Below, in pieces: positions 42,635 through 53,027 of a stretch of DNA of 64,000 nt. Every line of letters starts with the position of its first letter. Position 1 is the first letter of the stretch. The notes under the pieces are model-generated. The model searched no databases, had not been told where the DNA came from, and saw only the letters and a list, made by a program, of their open reading frames with translations. This stretch comes from Notospermus geniculatus (lineage: Eukaryota > Nemertea > Pilidiophora > Heteronemertea > Lineidae): assembly GCA_002633025.1 (NCBI GenBank), contig NMRB01000278.1, positions 119,979 to 183,978 of the forward strand. Direction: 5' to 3'. Made by a program: the position numbers and the translations under genes.

Positions 42635-43869
42635 CTAGGATGGAAACACCAAGTACGTTTAAATCATCTGGACCCCGATGGGAGGGCCCTTTGGTTGTCA
42701 GGCAAACCTTGGTATTGTTGGTGAAGTCTGGCTATTGGAAAACGTTTTATTGACAGGACACTTCCGGCCAATCGCACACCTGCCTGCATGTTCAAATTCG
42801 AATCAAGGCCTAGCCTAGTTGCTTGTTCTATTTCGAACCAAGGTTCAGCTGGTTAGAAAACAATGTGCGTTGGACCGTTTAGAGAAAACCGTAAATTCTT
42901 TGTTTTCCGTTTACTGGGGGTTTCACTGACATACGCCCATCGGAGTCCAGGTGATTTAAACGTACTTTAGGTCGATTCGTCAAATTGAAATTTTCTTACA
43001 TATTTACTAAACGTTTGATATCGCTGCGGCCGGTGTGGATATTTATCGTGCATGCCCATATTTAAAGCGGAACTAGTTCGTTAAAAGTACCGCAAGGGAG
43101 GTTTTTAAAAATAAGCCGCGCCATCGCACGGCGTAAATGTCAAACAAGTGCCAATCCGCCATGTTTCGAACGCCCGTCCGCCATGTTTTGAATGCCTCTC
43201 CAAACCCAATAGACTTCCAATGTCCGTGGTGGCGCCAGCGTATTCCGAATCCAACCGGTGAAGGAGTTGCATCATGGCCTCCAATGCAAGTACACAAACA
43301 TTGTACACGGCACTACATAAGGCATCAATGTTGGCATCAAAACACGAAAAATATACACACGGGTGTCCTTGTCTGACTACGAAATCGCCATTTTGCATTC
43401 TAGGCCTATGTAATCCGACCTCGACGCAATCATCCATACAGAACATTGTGTGAATTCTTACATTCCTGGCTTCCTCGAGTCGAGATTGGGTTTCTTTATT
43501 ACAATTTACAGCCAATGTAACAACCGCGTTCCGTGTCCGGCCTGTCGCAGTCGGTAAAAGGCAATGCGTCTTACTGCCGAAGTTATCAGACTTAAGCAAG
43601 AAAGATTTTTTCTTCAAAAGTGGTCGGAAGATAGCCAGGATGGAAAAAAGTCATCACAGTAACTTTGCGACAGGGAACTTTTCGCTGCTTAAAGCTGACG
43701 TGAACGAACGAAAAGCCCCCATGCGACGAGCAAGAGAATTGCAAACGCCCTGCAAATACCTCAAACGAAGGCCCAGAACATGATAGACCCCATCATGCCA
43801 GGAGGGCGCCACCGTATTTGTCTTCGAGCTTTCGAGGTGTCAACATCCTCTGGTGAGCACCTGCTGAAC

Positions 43870-43970
43870 ACTTTTTTTGAAAGAAAAAAGTATGACCCAG
43901 CTGGGAATAGAACCCGCGCCGTGTTATCTCTGTTCCACCACCTTCCCCATTCGGCCACCGAACTTGTTGG
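43870..43970 (-). mobile_element. tRNA-derived repeat, second copy
   Basis: It matches 46095-46190 over the tRNA-like head and the adjacent gaaagaaaaaa stretch. The B box is slightly degraded (GGTTCTATTCC). Confidence 0.5.
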
Positions 43971-44362
43971 GAGACTGCCCATCCTTTCTCTTATTCGTAG
44001 TATTATTATGTAATTGGAAACTTTTAAATTCTACGAAGGCCAGCAAGAGTTGTCTAATTTATTCTTTAATCATGTTACTTTCTAAACGTTCGCAATCATA
44101 CATTCTGCTGTTTTGATCACATATATATATTTGGTTATTTTCTTCGATACTAGTGAGGTTTCGCACCCTTACGAACTACGAAAACCGAACACGAAAATCG
44201 AGTTCGTGTTCGTATTTCGTACGGTACTTCGCAAAATTTCGAGTTTCGCATAAAATTCGAAATACGAAATACGAATGGCCGTTACATGCGCAGTAGCTTT
44301 CGTAGAAGGCGCTTTTAATAAAATTGGCGACTGCAGATGAAGTGGAGCATGCTGTGAGCTTA

Positions 44363-44520
44363 TGCCCGCTGTACACGATCAAATTTTCATCCAACTTTCT
44401 GAATATTCTCAATAAAAGGCCTACATGCTGGTTTATACCGTGAAGCCAAAGTAGGCCCGGAATCTGAATTTCCCAAAAATTGTATGATAAATTTGATAGT
44501 TTGATAGTGTACAGCGGGCA
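44363..44520. mobile_element. Harbinger-type MITE, TTA target
   Basis: 158 bp beginning TGCCCGCTGTACACGATCAA and ending with its inverse (gtgtacagcgggca), with TTA on both sides (44360-44362, 44521-44523). A related half element begins at about 44957. Ends and 3-bp target fit a non-autonomous PIF/Harbinger derivative. Confidence 0.75.
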
Positions 44521-45239
44521 TTACACACTTCAGGATAGACTCACATTTCTTATGGTACTGGTCGCACCTTTTATGGGTATAAATTTCTGAATGTGTGCTG
44601 CTATCTGCAAAATACTAATGCTATCTCTCCTAGATAGCAGTAGGCATAATATATGTATATATAATATACGGGAAAATCCCATTTACCTGGCCGTCGGATC
44701 ACAGCCGAAATTTTCTAAGTCCACTCAAGGTAGAGGGAGTGTTAACAATAGGGGAACGGCAATGTCAAAATGGAGATCAGCGGAACGTGTCCAATGTGTG
44801 CTATGGTTTTTGGCCTGGGCGTCACACCAGTACGCCTTCTTCAGACGAGTTTGCGGTTTTTCAAACACAATACCGAATGAATTGTAGCAATATTGTTGAA
44901 CTTCTCCATGATCTGCCGACACGGCGTGTTAAACAAGGAATTTCTGATGCGAATAATGCCCGGTGTGCAAGATCAAACTTTTCATACAATTTTCTGAATG
45001 CGCTCAAAAAAGGCGCTTTTGAGCCAAGTGAACTATCCAGAGAACGATTTTAGGGCCAATTCATATTTGCTCGCGTACATGTACCTCAAGCGCGTAACTT
45101 ACAAAGAAAAATCCTCACACAATGAAATACAAACGTGCTTCAAAGAAAATAAAGTCTACATAACGTCCTTGTCGCCTACTTTAAACGTATAAATCAAGCT
45201 ACCTCTAAATCTGCGGGAATAACCGCCCATACCTTCCAA

Positions 45240-45560
45240 CCCAAAGGGTCTACCATCTATATACCAATGATTGTCTCATGCTATTATTAACCCCGTAATT
45301 CCCAACCAACGGTGGTCTAATAATAAAGTATCTGACATATATATCTCGATTCACCAAGGATTGTAGGCCTGTCATGTGACATCATTAACCCCTTCCCAAC
45401 CAAGGGGTCTAATACCAAGGATTGTATGGTATTTTGCTATATTAACCCCTTCCCAACCTAGGGTGGTCTAATACAGTCCATGTATCTCGATTCACCAATT
45501 TAAAGGATTTTAGGCCTGTCGTGTACAATTAGCTAATTAGTAATACCCTCTTCCCATCCT
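45240..45560. repeat. Short diverged tandem repeat
   Basis: TTAACCCC(TT)CCCAACC..GG(T)GGTCTAATA and TCTCGATTCACCAA recur two to three times at about 120-bp spacing. A hairpin (GCCGAGCACCAAGAAACTC and inverse) follows at about 45590-45712. Confidence 0.55.
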
Positions 45561-46094
45561 ATTCACTATTTCACGTTTCAGGTCGATCTTGGCCGAGCAC
45601 CAAGAAACTCCCATAGCAAGTGGCTAATAGAGAGGTATGCGATGCCTTTTACCATTACAGAATTTCTCTGTTAGGCCCTGTTAGTGCTATCAGAGTTTCT
45701 TGGCGGTCGGCCCTGGTTGCTGAAGCACCCCAGATTGCTGATGCTGCCCTTGCTGAAGAGGGGTGCAAGGAAGTGTCTTGAATTTGAAGAACTCGCTCTC
45801 AGCCGACACAACAGGAATCCCAAATGGAACCAACTGTCGAAATCATAGAACAGAGAACTCTCTACCACAGCAGACAAATGATTTTTTATTCTCTTACATA
45901 CGTATGCTTCCAAAATAAAATGTGATATATTCAAAATTGTATAGGACTAAGTCTCTAATCGTAATTAGCAAACGCAATCCCATCCATGCATGCACACTTG
46001 GTGAATAAAATTTCCTTCCTAAGACTGCAGTACCCCTTGCCTTATATCAAAACTAGGCATCAAATGTCAGCTGAGCGCCAGGCCCATGGGCCTC

Positions 46095-46190
46095 TTGTTT
46101 GAAAGAAAAAAATTAGACCCAGCTGGGAATCGAACCCACGCTCTGTTATCTTCGTTTCACCGTGTTCCCCATTCGCCCACTGAACTTGTT
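46095..46190 (-). mobile_element. tRNA-derived repeat, copy with GGTTCGATTCCCAG
   Basis: On the minus strand it has an A-box-like GTGGGCGAATGGGG and a B box GGTTCGATTCC ending in CAGCTGGGTC. The sequence at 43870-43970 is a close direct copy (GGTTCTATTCCCAGCTGGGTC). Two copies sharing flanking A-rich sequence point to a SINE family. Confidence 0.55.
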
Positions 46191-46249
46191 GCTTCCCATG
46201 TTTTCTAAGTCGAAGGCCTACGCCTATGACAAACACAAATCATAACCGT

Positions 46250-46328
46250 GTCAGCTGGATCGTTGGGTAAGTGGATAGAGTGGTCGACTGCAGATCAGAA
46301 GGTCGACGGTTCGAATCCCGTCTGTGAC
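46250..46328 (+). pseudogene. tRNA-like sequence (Cys/Tyr-type), probable SINE head or pseudogene
   Basis: It has A-box-like TAAGTGGATAGAGTGG, an anticodon-arm-like GACTGCAGATC with GCA in the anticodon position, and a T arm GACGGTTCGAATCCCGTC. The acceptor stem pairs only in part (GTCA with TGAC), so I do not call it a working tRNA. Confidence 0.5.
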
Positions 46329-46808
46329 TATATTTTTTGTACGGCATAGGCTTACACTACCCAAAATTGAAGTTCTGAAATGTCAGAGATATGGTTCGGT
46401 CTTAGCTGTTCGACGCAAAACGCACGAATAATCTGTAAAATCTTCGTGCCTTCTATCCACCAAAGACGAAAACCGACATCTATTCACACATAAACTGATT
46501 AGGTCATATACAGTCCACCTACGAACTGAAGTAAGCAAAAATTGATGACGTATTTCGCTTTTCGTGTTCGGTTTTCGTAGTTCGTAGGGCTGCGAAACCT
46601 CCCTATTATTCCTTTCACGGTGGGGGAAGAACACCCTCGGAACAGCAGATCCTCGCAGATACGATGCCTGACGACTGGTCACGTGACCAGCATCTCAGCT
46701 CGTTCGAACATCTTGCAACATGGCGGATGGTTCATTTGACCGACGGCTTTCAAGGAGTAAAACATCTCCCATTCAACATAATACGCTCCATTCTGAAGCG
46801 AATAACAG

Positions 46809-47000
46809 CATCATGTATAGCATACGACATTATTTCTGGGGTCCTCCCCCAGAAAAAATTGACAATTTAAGTGCTTTTAGATGCATTTTCCTGGCATCTA
46901 TATTCATCATGTATAGCATACGACATTATTTCTGGGGTCCTCCCCCAGAAAAAATTGACAATTTAAGTGCTTTTAGATGCATTTTCCTGGCATCTGAGAG
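46809..47000. repeat. Perfect tandem duplication of 96 bp
   Basis: 46809-46904 and 46905-47000 are near-identical apart from the last few bases, each with the foldback TGGGGTCCTCCCCCA. 96 is a multiple of three, so a plus-strand frame (46720-47028) stays open, but no product is recognisable. Confidence 0.85.
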
Positions 47001-47074
47001 CAAAAAACTCGAATTTTTATGTGACTGAATTTTTCTTGCTAAAAAAAATCACTGCTCTGCCAAAAATAGGGGGG

Positions 47075-47096
47075 NNNNNNNNNNNNNNNNNNNNNN
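47075..47096. other. Assembly gap of 22 N
   Basis: Bounded by G and C runs. The stretch 47100-49190 around and after it contains no supported gene; a small hairpin at about 48333-48420 (CACAGCAGGGTGTTTTACC and inverse) is the only structure. Confidence 0.97.
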
Positions 47097-49202
47097 GCCC
47101 CCCCCCCCCCTGGATCCGACCCTGCATAAATATTGACAGGAGGCGGGGCTTACTTTGCGACGCGCTGATTGGCCGCACATTTTCCAGCCGGCAGTACTCA
47201 AGGGAATGCTGCCGGTTTGTTCAGGGCCTTGTTCGTGCGAGTTAGGGCATTGTGTCCACACAGGCTGCGCGACACTGTTTGCGTGAGACTGCCTCTGCAC
47301 AGACCTGTGTAGCCGTGGAACGCATCACATTGGCCAGATTTGGCCGACGTGTACGTCCGCGACCTCGTCACAGCGTATGAATCTTGGCGAAAAAACAAAT
47401 TAAAGTTATTGGCTTAACATTCTTTGCTTAACCCTTTCGGTCCTAACTAAAAGTGAAAAGTGTCCATTTCGTAACATGAATTTCTGATGTGCCTACAAAA
47501 ACGCGCCTAGCTCCCAAAATATGCAACCAAAACTGGTGACAAGACATTCATTCTGGAGGCAACTAAATGGGCCACGACCTCATGCACGTTTGCTCCTTCC
47601 AAAATGTCTGTGAGAGAAACAGGCCAGAGCCGAAGATGCAAGTTGTGAGGAAATACTCGCATTCGGCCTACGTTTTCGTCAGGTTGCCGATCTTTAAACG
47701 TGTATATCTCGAAAACCGTTGATCCTACGCGTCTGAAACTTGGTCAGAATGAAGCTACTTTTTTCAACTCTTTTTTGGCGCTAGTTGCGTCGTCGTAGCT
47801 GCTTCCGTTCCGGAGATATAGCCATTTTGTCACAACAAGTCAGATTTGCACTTTGGAGTCTGTCAATCTAGACCCCGGGACAAACGTTAAAACGCAATTT
47901 TAGCAAAAAACTGCTTGCCTGAGAACAATAGAAAATTCTATTGTTCTCAGGCGAGCAGTTTTTTGCTGTCAAACGGACTGGTACAATGTTCGTGTACTGC
48001 TCGAGGCCATGATGCGGCTCATTCACTGGTTGGATTCGGAATACGCTGGCGTCACCAGGGACATTGTTAGTCTGTTGGGTTTGGAGAGATATTCAAAACA
48101 TGGCGGACGGGCGTTCGAAACATGGCGGATGGGCACTTGTTTGACATTTACGCCGCGCAATGGCGGGGCTTATTTTTTTAAACCTCCTGTGCACTGCTTT
48201 TAAGATCTAGTTCAGCTTTACGGGCACCTTTCGTGGGGGAATGTACATACATGTTCCAGGAATGTCATTGGATAGAGAGGTCGTTGTTGCATGACCTCTC
48301 CTGCTCGACCCCTCTTCCAGCTTCTATTTCATACTCCCACAGCAGGGTGTTTTACCTTCATCCACTCACAGAAACATTCTGTGCGAGTAGAGGGACGAGA
48401 CCAAAGCCCTGCTGTGGGAGGATAATTTATTTTGACTCAATAAACAAGGCCCTCTCATTAACATAAGAGAAATTTCTTTCAAATTCATTTCCAAATATGA
48501 TCATTGCACAGTGATGTAATAGTTCATACCTTTGAATTTTTCCGTTCTCCTTTGATATTGTCGCTGTAATGAAACCAGAAAATAGAATCATCAACGGTGG
48601 ACATCAGTTTCTCTTTTAAAAATCCATCACTGCTGAGTTCTTCTGGCACCCCGTTTGTCCTCCTCACAGTAGTATAGTTACTTAATCAGCAGTATAGACC
48701 TAATCAGCAGTACAGACACCTTGCTAAAGTCGTCCATTTTTTCCCAGAGAGTAATAACAAACACTGAATGTACACCACTGATGTACAACATAAAAACTTG
48801 CCTTAAAAATGTCTCACGTAACATAACCATCAGTAATACTGTGAGTACTTAGTTAACTGGTTCTGGCTCAAAAATTTTCCAAGTCCATAAAAGGGGCCCG
48901 GAACAGGAGAAATTAGACCAAGTCATTTTGTGCTGGACTATCCTATTAATAGGGTCATTGATTTAGGAAGTTTTGATTAATGATGTTGATCATGTTGATT
49001 TCTGGTTGTGGTCAGTCACATGTTTGTGGTTGTTTTTTTATGAATGAAAGGTTTTGGAAGTTGTGGTCAGTCAGATGTTTCACGAATGAACGGTTTGTGT
49101 GCTAGTGTTTTTCTGAAGGGTTTAATGGGCGTTTCCTCAAATGTAAAGCGTATTGGCTCTTTCTGTCCCAATCCTTGACTTTGAAGTGAAAAAGATGGCA
49201 CG

Positions 49203-49490
49203 GCCATCTTTGCGATGCTGTAGTCGCAGGTGACCTGAACGCGGTTACGATTCCCTGCGCGCAGATGCTGCTTGTTCCATGATGATGTTCCAAGCAATCG
49301 TAGTGCGACCTGACATGGCAATAATGGCCATGTCAGGTCGCACTACGATTGCTTGCACTGCGACGGAACAGTCGGCGTCAGGTGTCGCAATCACGGTCAG
49401 GTCACAAAAACGAAAATGTGTACGATCATCGTGGAACAAGCAGCATCAGTGCGCAGGGAATCGTAACCGTGTTCATGTCACCTGCGAATG
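49203..49490. repeat. Nested inverted repeats with a perfect 29-bp hairpin
   Basis: Outer arms 49203-49290 and 49424-49490 enclose a perfect palindrome (49291-49319 and 49327-49355, 7-base loop AATAATG). A further direct copy of one arm lies at 49612-49690, and 49500-49612 repeats at 49858-49992. Confidence 0.8.
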
Positions 49491-50013
49491 AATTACGCCC
49501 GTCCGGATGACACAGGAGTTGAATAGGATCAACTCTTGCGATTTGTGATCTTTTTGATCGGCGACTGATCCCATCGTCGTAACTGAGACGCAACTGCAGC
49601 CATGTCACACCATGTCGGTCGTGGAACAGGCAGCATCTATACGCGCAGGGAATCGTAACCGTGTTCAGGTCACCAGCGACTACAGCATCGCAATGGTCTG
49701 GCAGTCATGTGGCTTGTGATCATGTGACATTTTCAAGATGGTAGCGCCCATGCAGGGTATGAAAATAAATGCTGATCACTGATTGGTTAACTAAAATAGA
49801 TCAACTTTTGGATAATCGCACGACGTCGTAACTCAAGTCAGGTCTACTGCGCCTGGATTACGCCCGTTGGGATCATGATCCGTCGTGGCGCAGAAGTTGA
49901 ACATGTTCAACTCTTGCGACTTGCGATCTTTTTGGTCGGTGACTGACCCCGATCGTCGTAAGCGAGACGCAATTGCAGTCATGCCACACCAGATAGGCGA
50001 CTGATTTGTTCCA

Positions 50014-51005
50014 ACATCCGCAATAAAGCAAAGTTACAGATGATTTTGTAAAATGGTTTCCCCAGTTCTTGCCGTTCGTTCCAGTCACTCAAGGCACAGA
50101 ATTTTAGCATTACCCAGTGGTGAATAAGCCACAAAACGAGCGATTGACATCAACGGTGGAAAAATAGGTCGTTTGTGAAATTATGAATTGGGTTTCTCAC
50201 AACAGGCCAACTAGTAGACTGACATACGGTATTATGTTGCACTGGGTAATCGTGGGCAGAGACTCCCATTGATGTCTGGAGGTGTTGATCAATTGGCAAA
50301 ATCATGCGTCCTTACCAAGATGAAGGATCAGGTTAGGACTTGTCACAGTCATATATCGGGTTGCCCAGAAAAACGATAACACTTTTCATCTTAAAGTTAC
50401 TCAAAAAGTATCAAAGCTATGAGTGTCATATTTTTCACCAACAATCATATAGATAGTATGCGTCTTTCCNCACGCTGTCGTGCCTCAGATGCAGAGTGAT
50501 CCGGAAAAGTCCGTCTACGCCTGTTCTGTGCCATCGCAAGGTCGACTTGACATCCGCAATAAAGCAAAGTTACAGATGATTTTGTAAAATGGTTTCCCCA
50601 GTTCTTGCCGTTCGTTCCAGTCACTCAAGGCACAGAATTTTAGCATTACCCAGTGGTGAATAAGCCACAAAACGAGCGATTGACATCAACGGTGGAAAAA
50701 TAGGTCGTTTGTGAAATTATGAATTGGGTCTCTCACAACAGGCCAACTAGTAGACTGACATACGGTATTATGTTGCACTGGGTAATCGTGGGCAGAGACT
50801 CCCATTGATGTCTGGAGGTGTTGATCAATTGGCAAAATCATGCGTCCTTACCAAGATGAAGGATCAGGTTAGGACTTGTCACAGTCATATATCGGGTTGC
50901 CCAGAAAAACGATAACACTTTTCATCTTAAAGTTACTCAAAAAGTATCAAAGCTATGAGTGTCATATTTTTCACCAACAATCATATAGATAGTATGCGTC
51001 TTTCC
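50014..51005. repeat. 456-bp near-perfect direct duplication around a single-N gap
   Basis: 50014-50469 and 50550-51005 are the same but for about one base (TTTCTC against TCTCTC). The first copy ends exactly at the N at 50470. Only 79 bp separate them. This looks like two unmerged reads or haplotypes, not a biological duplication. Confidence 0.85.
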
Positions 51006-51302
51006 GCAAAATTTCAGCTCCAAAATTGGAATGACATTGAAATGGCGACATTTTTGAAATTCTTGGTAAAAAAATGCAATGCCAGTCACTTCACATTTGA
51101 CACCTGGCATGCGGTGCCATGTCTAGAATTAAATGACCTGCCAATCAGTCTCAAATGCCAATTTATTGTCCCTAGTCTTGGGCTTCTGTTGGCTCAGTCT
51201 GGATGTTTTCTCAAGTAAATCATCAAGGTTTTTAGTGTGGGAGATAATAAGCAGTGATTCAGGCGTGTTGGACTGAGAAAGGATGGGGAGCTAGGAAAAT
51301 TA

Positions 51303-51536
51303 TTGTCGGGGAGTTTCCTGGCAACAGGCAAAGGATTGAAAGTGGTCTCAGTACATCGACTCATTAATAGGATAAAACAAACAGGGACTATTGAAAGAAA
51401 GGCTGGAAGTGTGGTAGACCACGGACTGCAGTTGCGTGCAGTTTCTGACGAAAATGGAGGTCACATCAACCATCTGTTCAGTTTAACTAGAGGCCTGACG
51501 GCCTGGATAGCTACGCTGGGGTGTCACACAATTTAA
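51303..51536 (+). pseudogene. Mariner-family transposase fragment, helix-turn-helix region
   Basis: The frame reads VVSVHRLINRIKQTGTIERKAGS then LRAVSDENGGHINHLF, which matches the second helix-turn-helix and the following linker of IS630-Tc1-mariner transposases (R..TGT..RK.GS..P.....DEN). The GRPRT motif is destroyed, the frame stops soon after, and no DDE catalytic part was found. It is a remnant. Confidence 0.6.
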
Positions 51537-51728
51537 AACACATTCGGGGGCTGCGGTGTGTTCGTTGGTAATATGAGCATTCCGACCACAAAATTGCTTT
51601 AGAATCTGTGACAACTCTCGAAATTCTGTCGTCAGACCCGTGGGCCGGCCTCCAGTCAAACTGCTTCTGCCAAAATAATCGTGAATACCGTGCGGCCCAC
51701 AATTACACGACTAGCTTAGTTTTGTAGT

Positions 51729-52362
51729 ATTTAAGTAGGTCAGTAGGTCATGAAAGTGGGTCAGATAGAATCTAGTCTTCATAATCTTCAGTTTGATAAC
51801 AAACACTACTACCTTAGCTCTAGGGGTCTTTAAAAGTAGGTAAATAGGTCATGAAAGTGGGTCAGATAGAATCCACGCTTCATAAGCTTCAGTTTGATAA
51901 CAAACACTATTACCTTAGCTCTAGCAGTCTTTAAGTAGGTGAATAGGTCATAAAAGTGAGTCAGATATAATGTAGTTTTCCTAAGGTTCAGTTTGATACC
52001 AAACACAACTACCTTAGCTCTAGCGGTCTTTAAGCAGGTCAGTAGGTCATGAAAGTGGGTCAGATAGAATCTAGGCTTCATAAGCCTAGATACCAAACAC
52101 GGCTACCTTAGCTCTAGCGGTCTTTAAGTAGGTCAGTAGGTCATGAAAGTGGGTCAGATAGAATCTAGGCTTCATAAGCTTCAGTTTGATACCAAACACA
52201 ACTACCTTAGTTCTAGCGGTCTTTAAGTAGGTCAGTAGGTCATGAAAGTGGGTGACATAGAATGTAGGCTTCATAAACTTCAGTTTGATACCAAACACGA
52301 CTACCTTAGCTCTTGCGGTCTTTAAGTAGGTCAGTAGGTCATGAAAGTGTGTCAGATGCCCC
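51729..52362. repeat. Tandem repeat, unit about 99 bp, 6-7 copies
   Basis: The phrase GTAGGTCATGAAAGTGGGT recurs near 51743, 51845, 51944, 52042, 52137, 52237 and 52335, spacing 95-102 bp. Because 99 is a multiple of three, the minus strand stays open in blocks (51830-52096, 52086-52298) and would encode a 33-residue repeat with FYLTHFHDLLTYLKTARAK. I see no start, splice or domain evidence, so I annotate it as a repeat only. Confidence 0.85.
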
Positions 52363-52433
52363 CAAAATAGGCTTTCATACGTTTCGCGTGGGAAGCCTAA
52401 AAAAGTGAGATCAACACATTTTCCGCACTCTTT

Positions 52434-53027
52434 GGGTCGTATTCATAAAGCGGTTCTATCGTTAGAACCGTGTAACGTTTTTCAGTGAGGCTCGTGTGCC
52501 AGTGTGACAATACAATAGATCGACGGAATAAGCGGCGACTTGACAATGCGCGACACATAGAGAAACAGCGAATCCGTTTCCCAGTGTGTTCCGAACAATG
52601 GGAATCACGCAGAAAAACGGCCACACTGAAAAACGTTACACCTGCCTAAAGGGCCGTTTCCACTATAGCGGATTCCGCGGCGGTTTCCGGCGAGCGGTGC
52701 GGTTTTCACAGGGCTTTGGATAACCCTTCGATGGTGTAACTACAACGGCCTATTGATTATCCCAATGCCTGTGAAAACCGCTCCGCTCGTCACAAGACGC
52801 GGCGGAATCCGCTATAGTGGAAACGGGCCTTAAGGCTGCTTTTTCCACGAGACGTCTGCGGACGCGGTTTCGGTGGCGGCAGCGGGTGCGAGTGAAACAG
52901 CTAAAGGGAAATACGTTGGATTGATTTTTTCTACCCGCGCCCGCCTCCTTTTCCGCGCCCGCAAACGCCTCGTGGAAAAGCAGCTTAAGACGGCTCTAAC
53001 GATAGAACCGCTTTATGAACACGACCC
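52434..53027. mobile_element. MITE containing three further MITEs side by side
   Basis: The outer ends GGGTCGTATTCATAAAGCGG and its inverse (52434-52469, 52990-53027) enclose three separate inverted-repeat units: 52470-52641 (TGTAACGTTTTTCAGTG ends), 52649-52831 (GGGCCGTTTCCACTATAGCG ends) and 52832-52986 (AAGGCTGCTTTTTCCACGAG ends). Almost nothing remains between them. The first inner family also occurs at 20682-20855 and 41694-41870. Confidence 0.75.

Larger units (their letters stand above)
43080..48200. repeat. Distant inverted pair 43080-43280 and 48000-48200
   Basis: About 200 bp are shared in inverse orientation (GGCGTAAATGTCAAACAAGTG, GATTCGGAATACGCTGGCG). The longest frame across it (43105-43617, minus, 170 codons) and its mate (48009-48203, plus) encode a similar stretch with LLGLER.SKHGGRAFETWR. 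I do not recognise it. A second inverted pair inside, 44155-44200 with 46550-46600, carries TACGAA-rich words. Confidence 0.6.

Noticed and set aside
42915-42932. A six-codon first exon (MSVKPP) for the SAMHD1 gene
   Set aside because: Too short to distinguish from chance although a GTAAAC donor follows in the right phase.
43105-43617. A 170-codon minus-strand frame
   Set aside because: Its last third is an interspersed repeat also found inverted at 48000-48200; no domain is recognisable.
46250-46328. A functional tRNA-Cys
   Set aside because: Only part of the acceptor stem pairs and the D arm is irregular.
46720-47028. A plus-strand gene with a repeated 32-residue block
   Set aside because: The repeat is a perfect recent 96-bp tandem duplication in sequence without codon structure, next to a gap.
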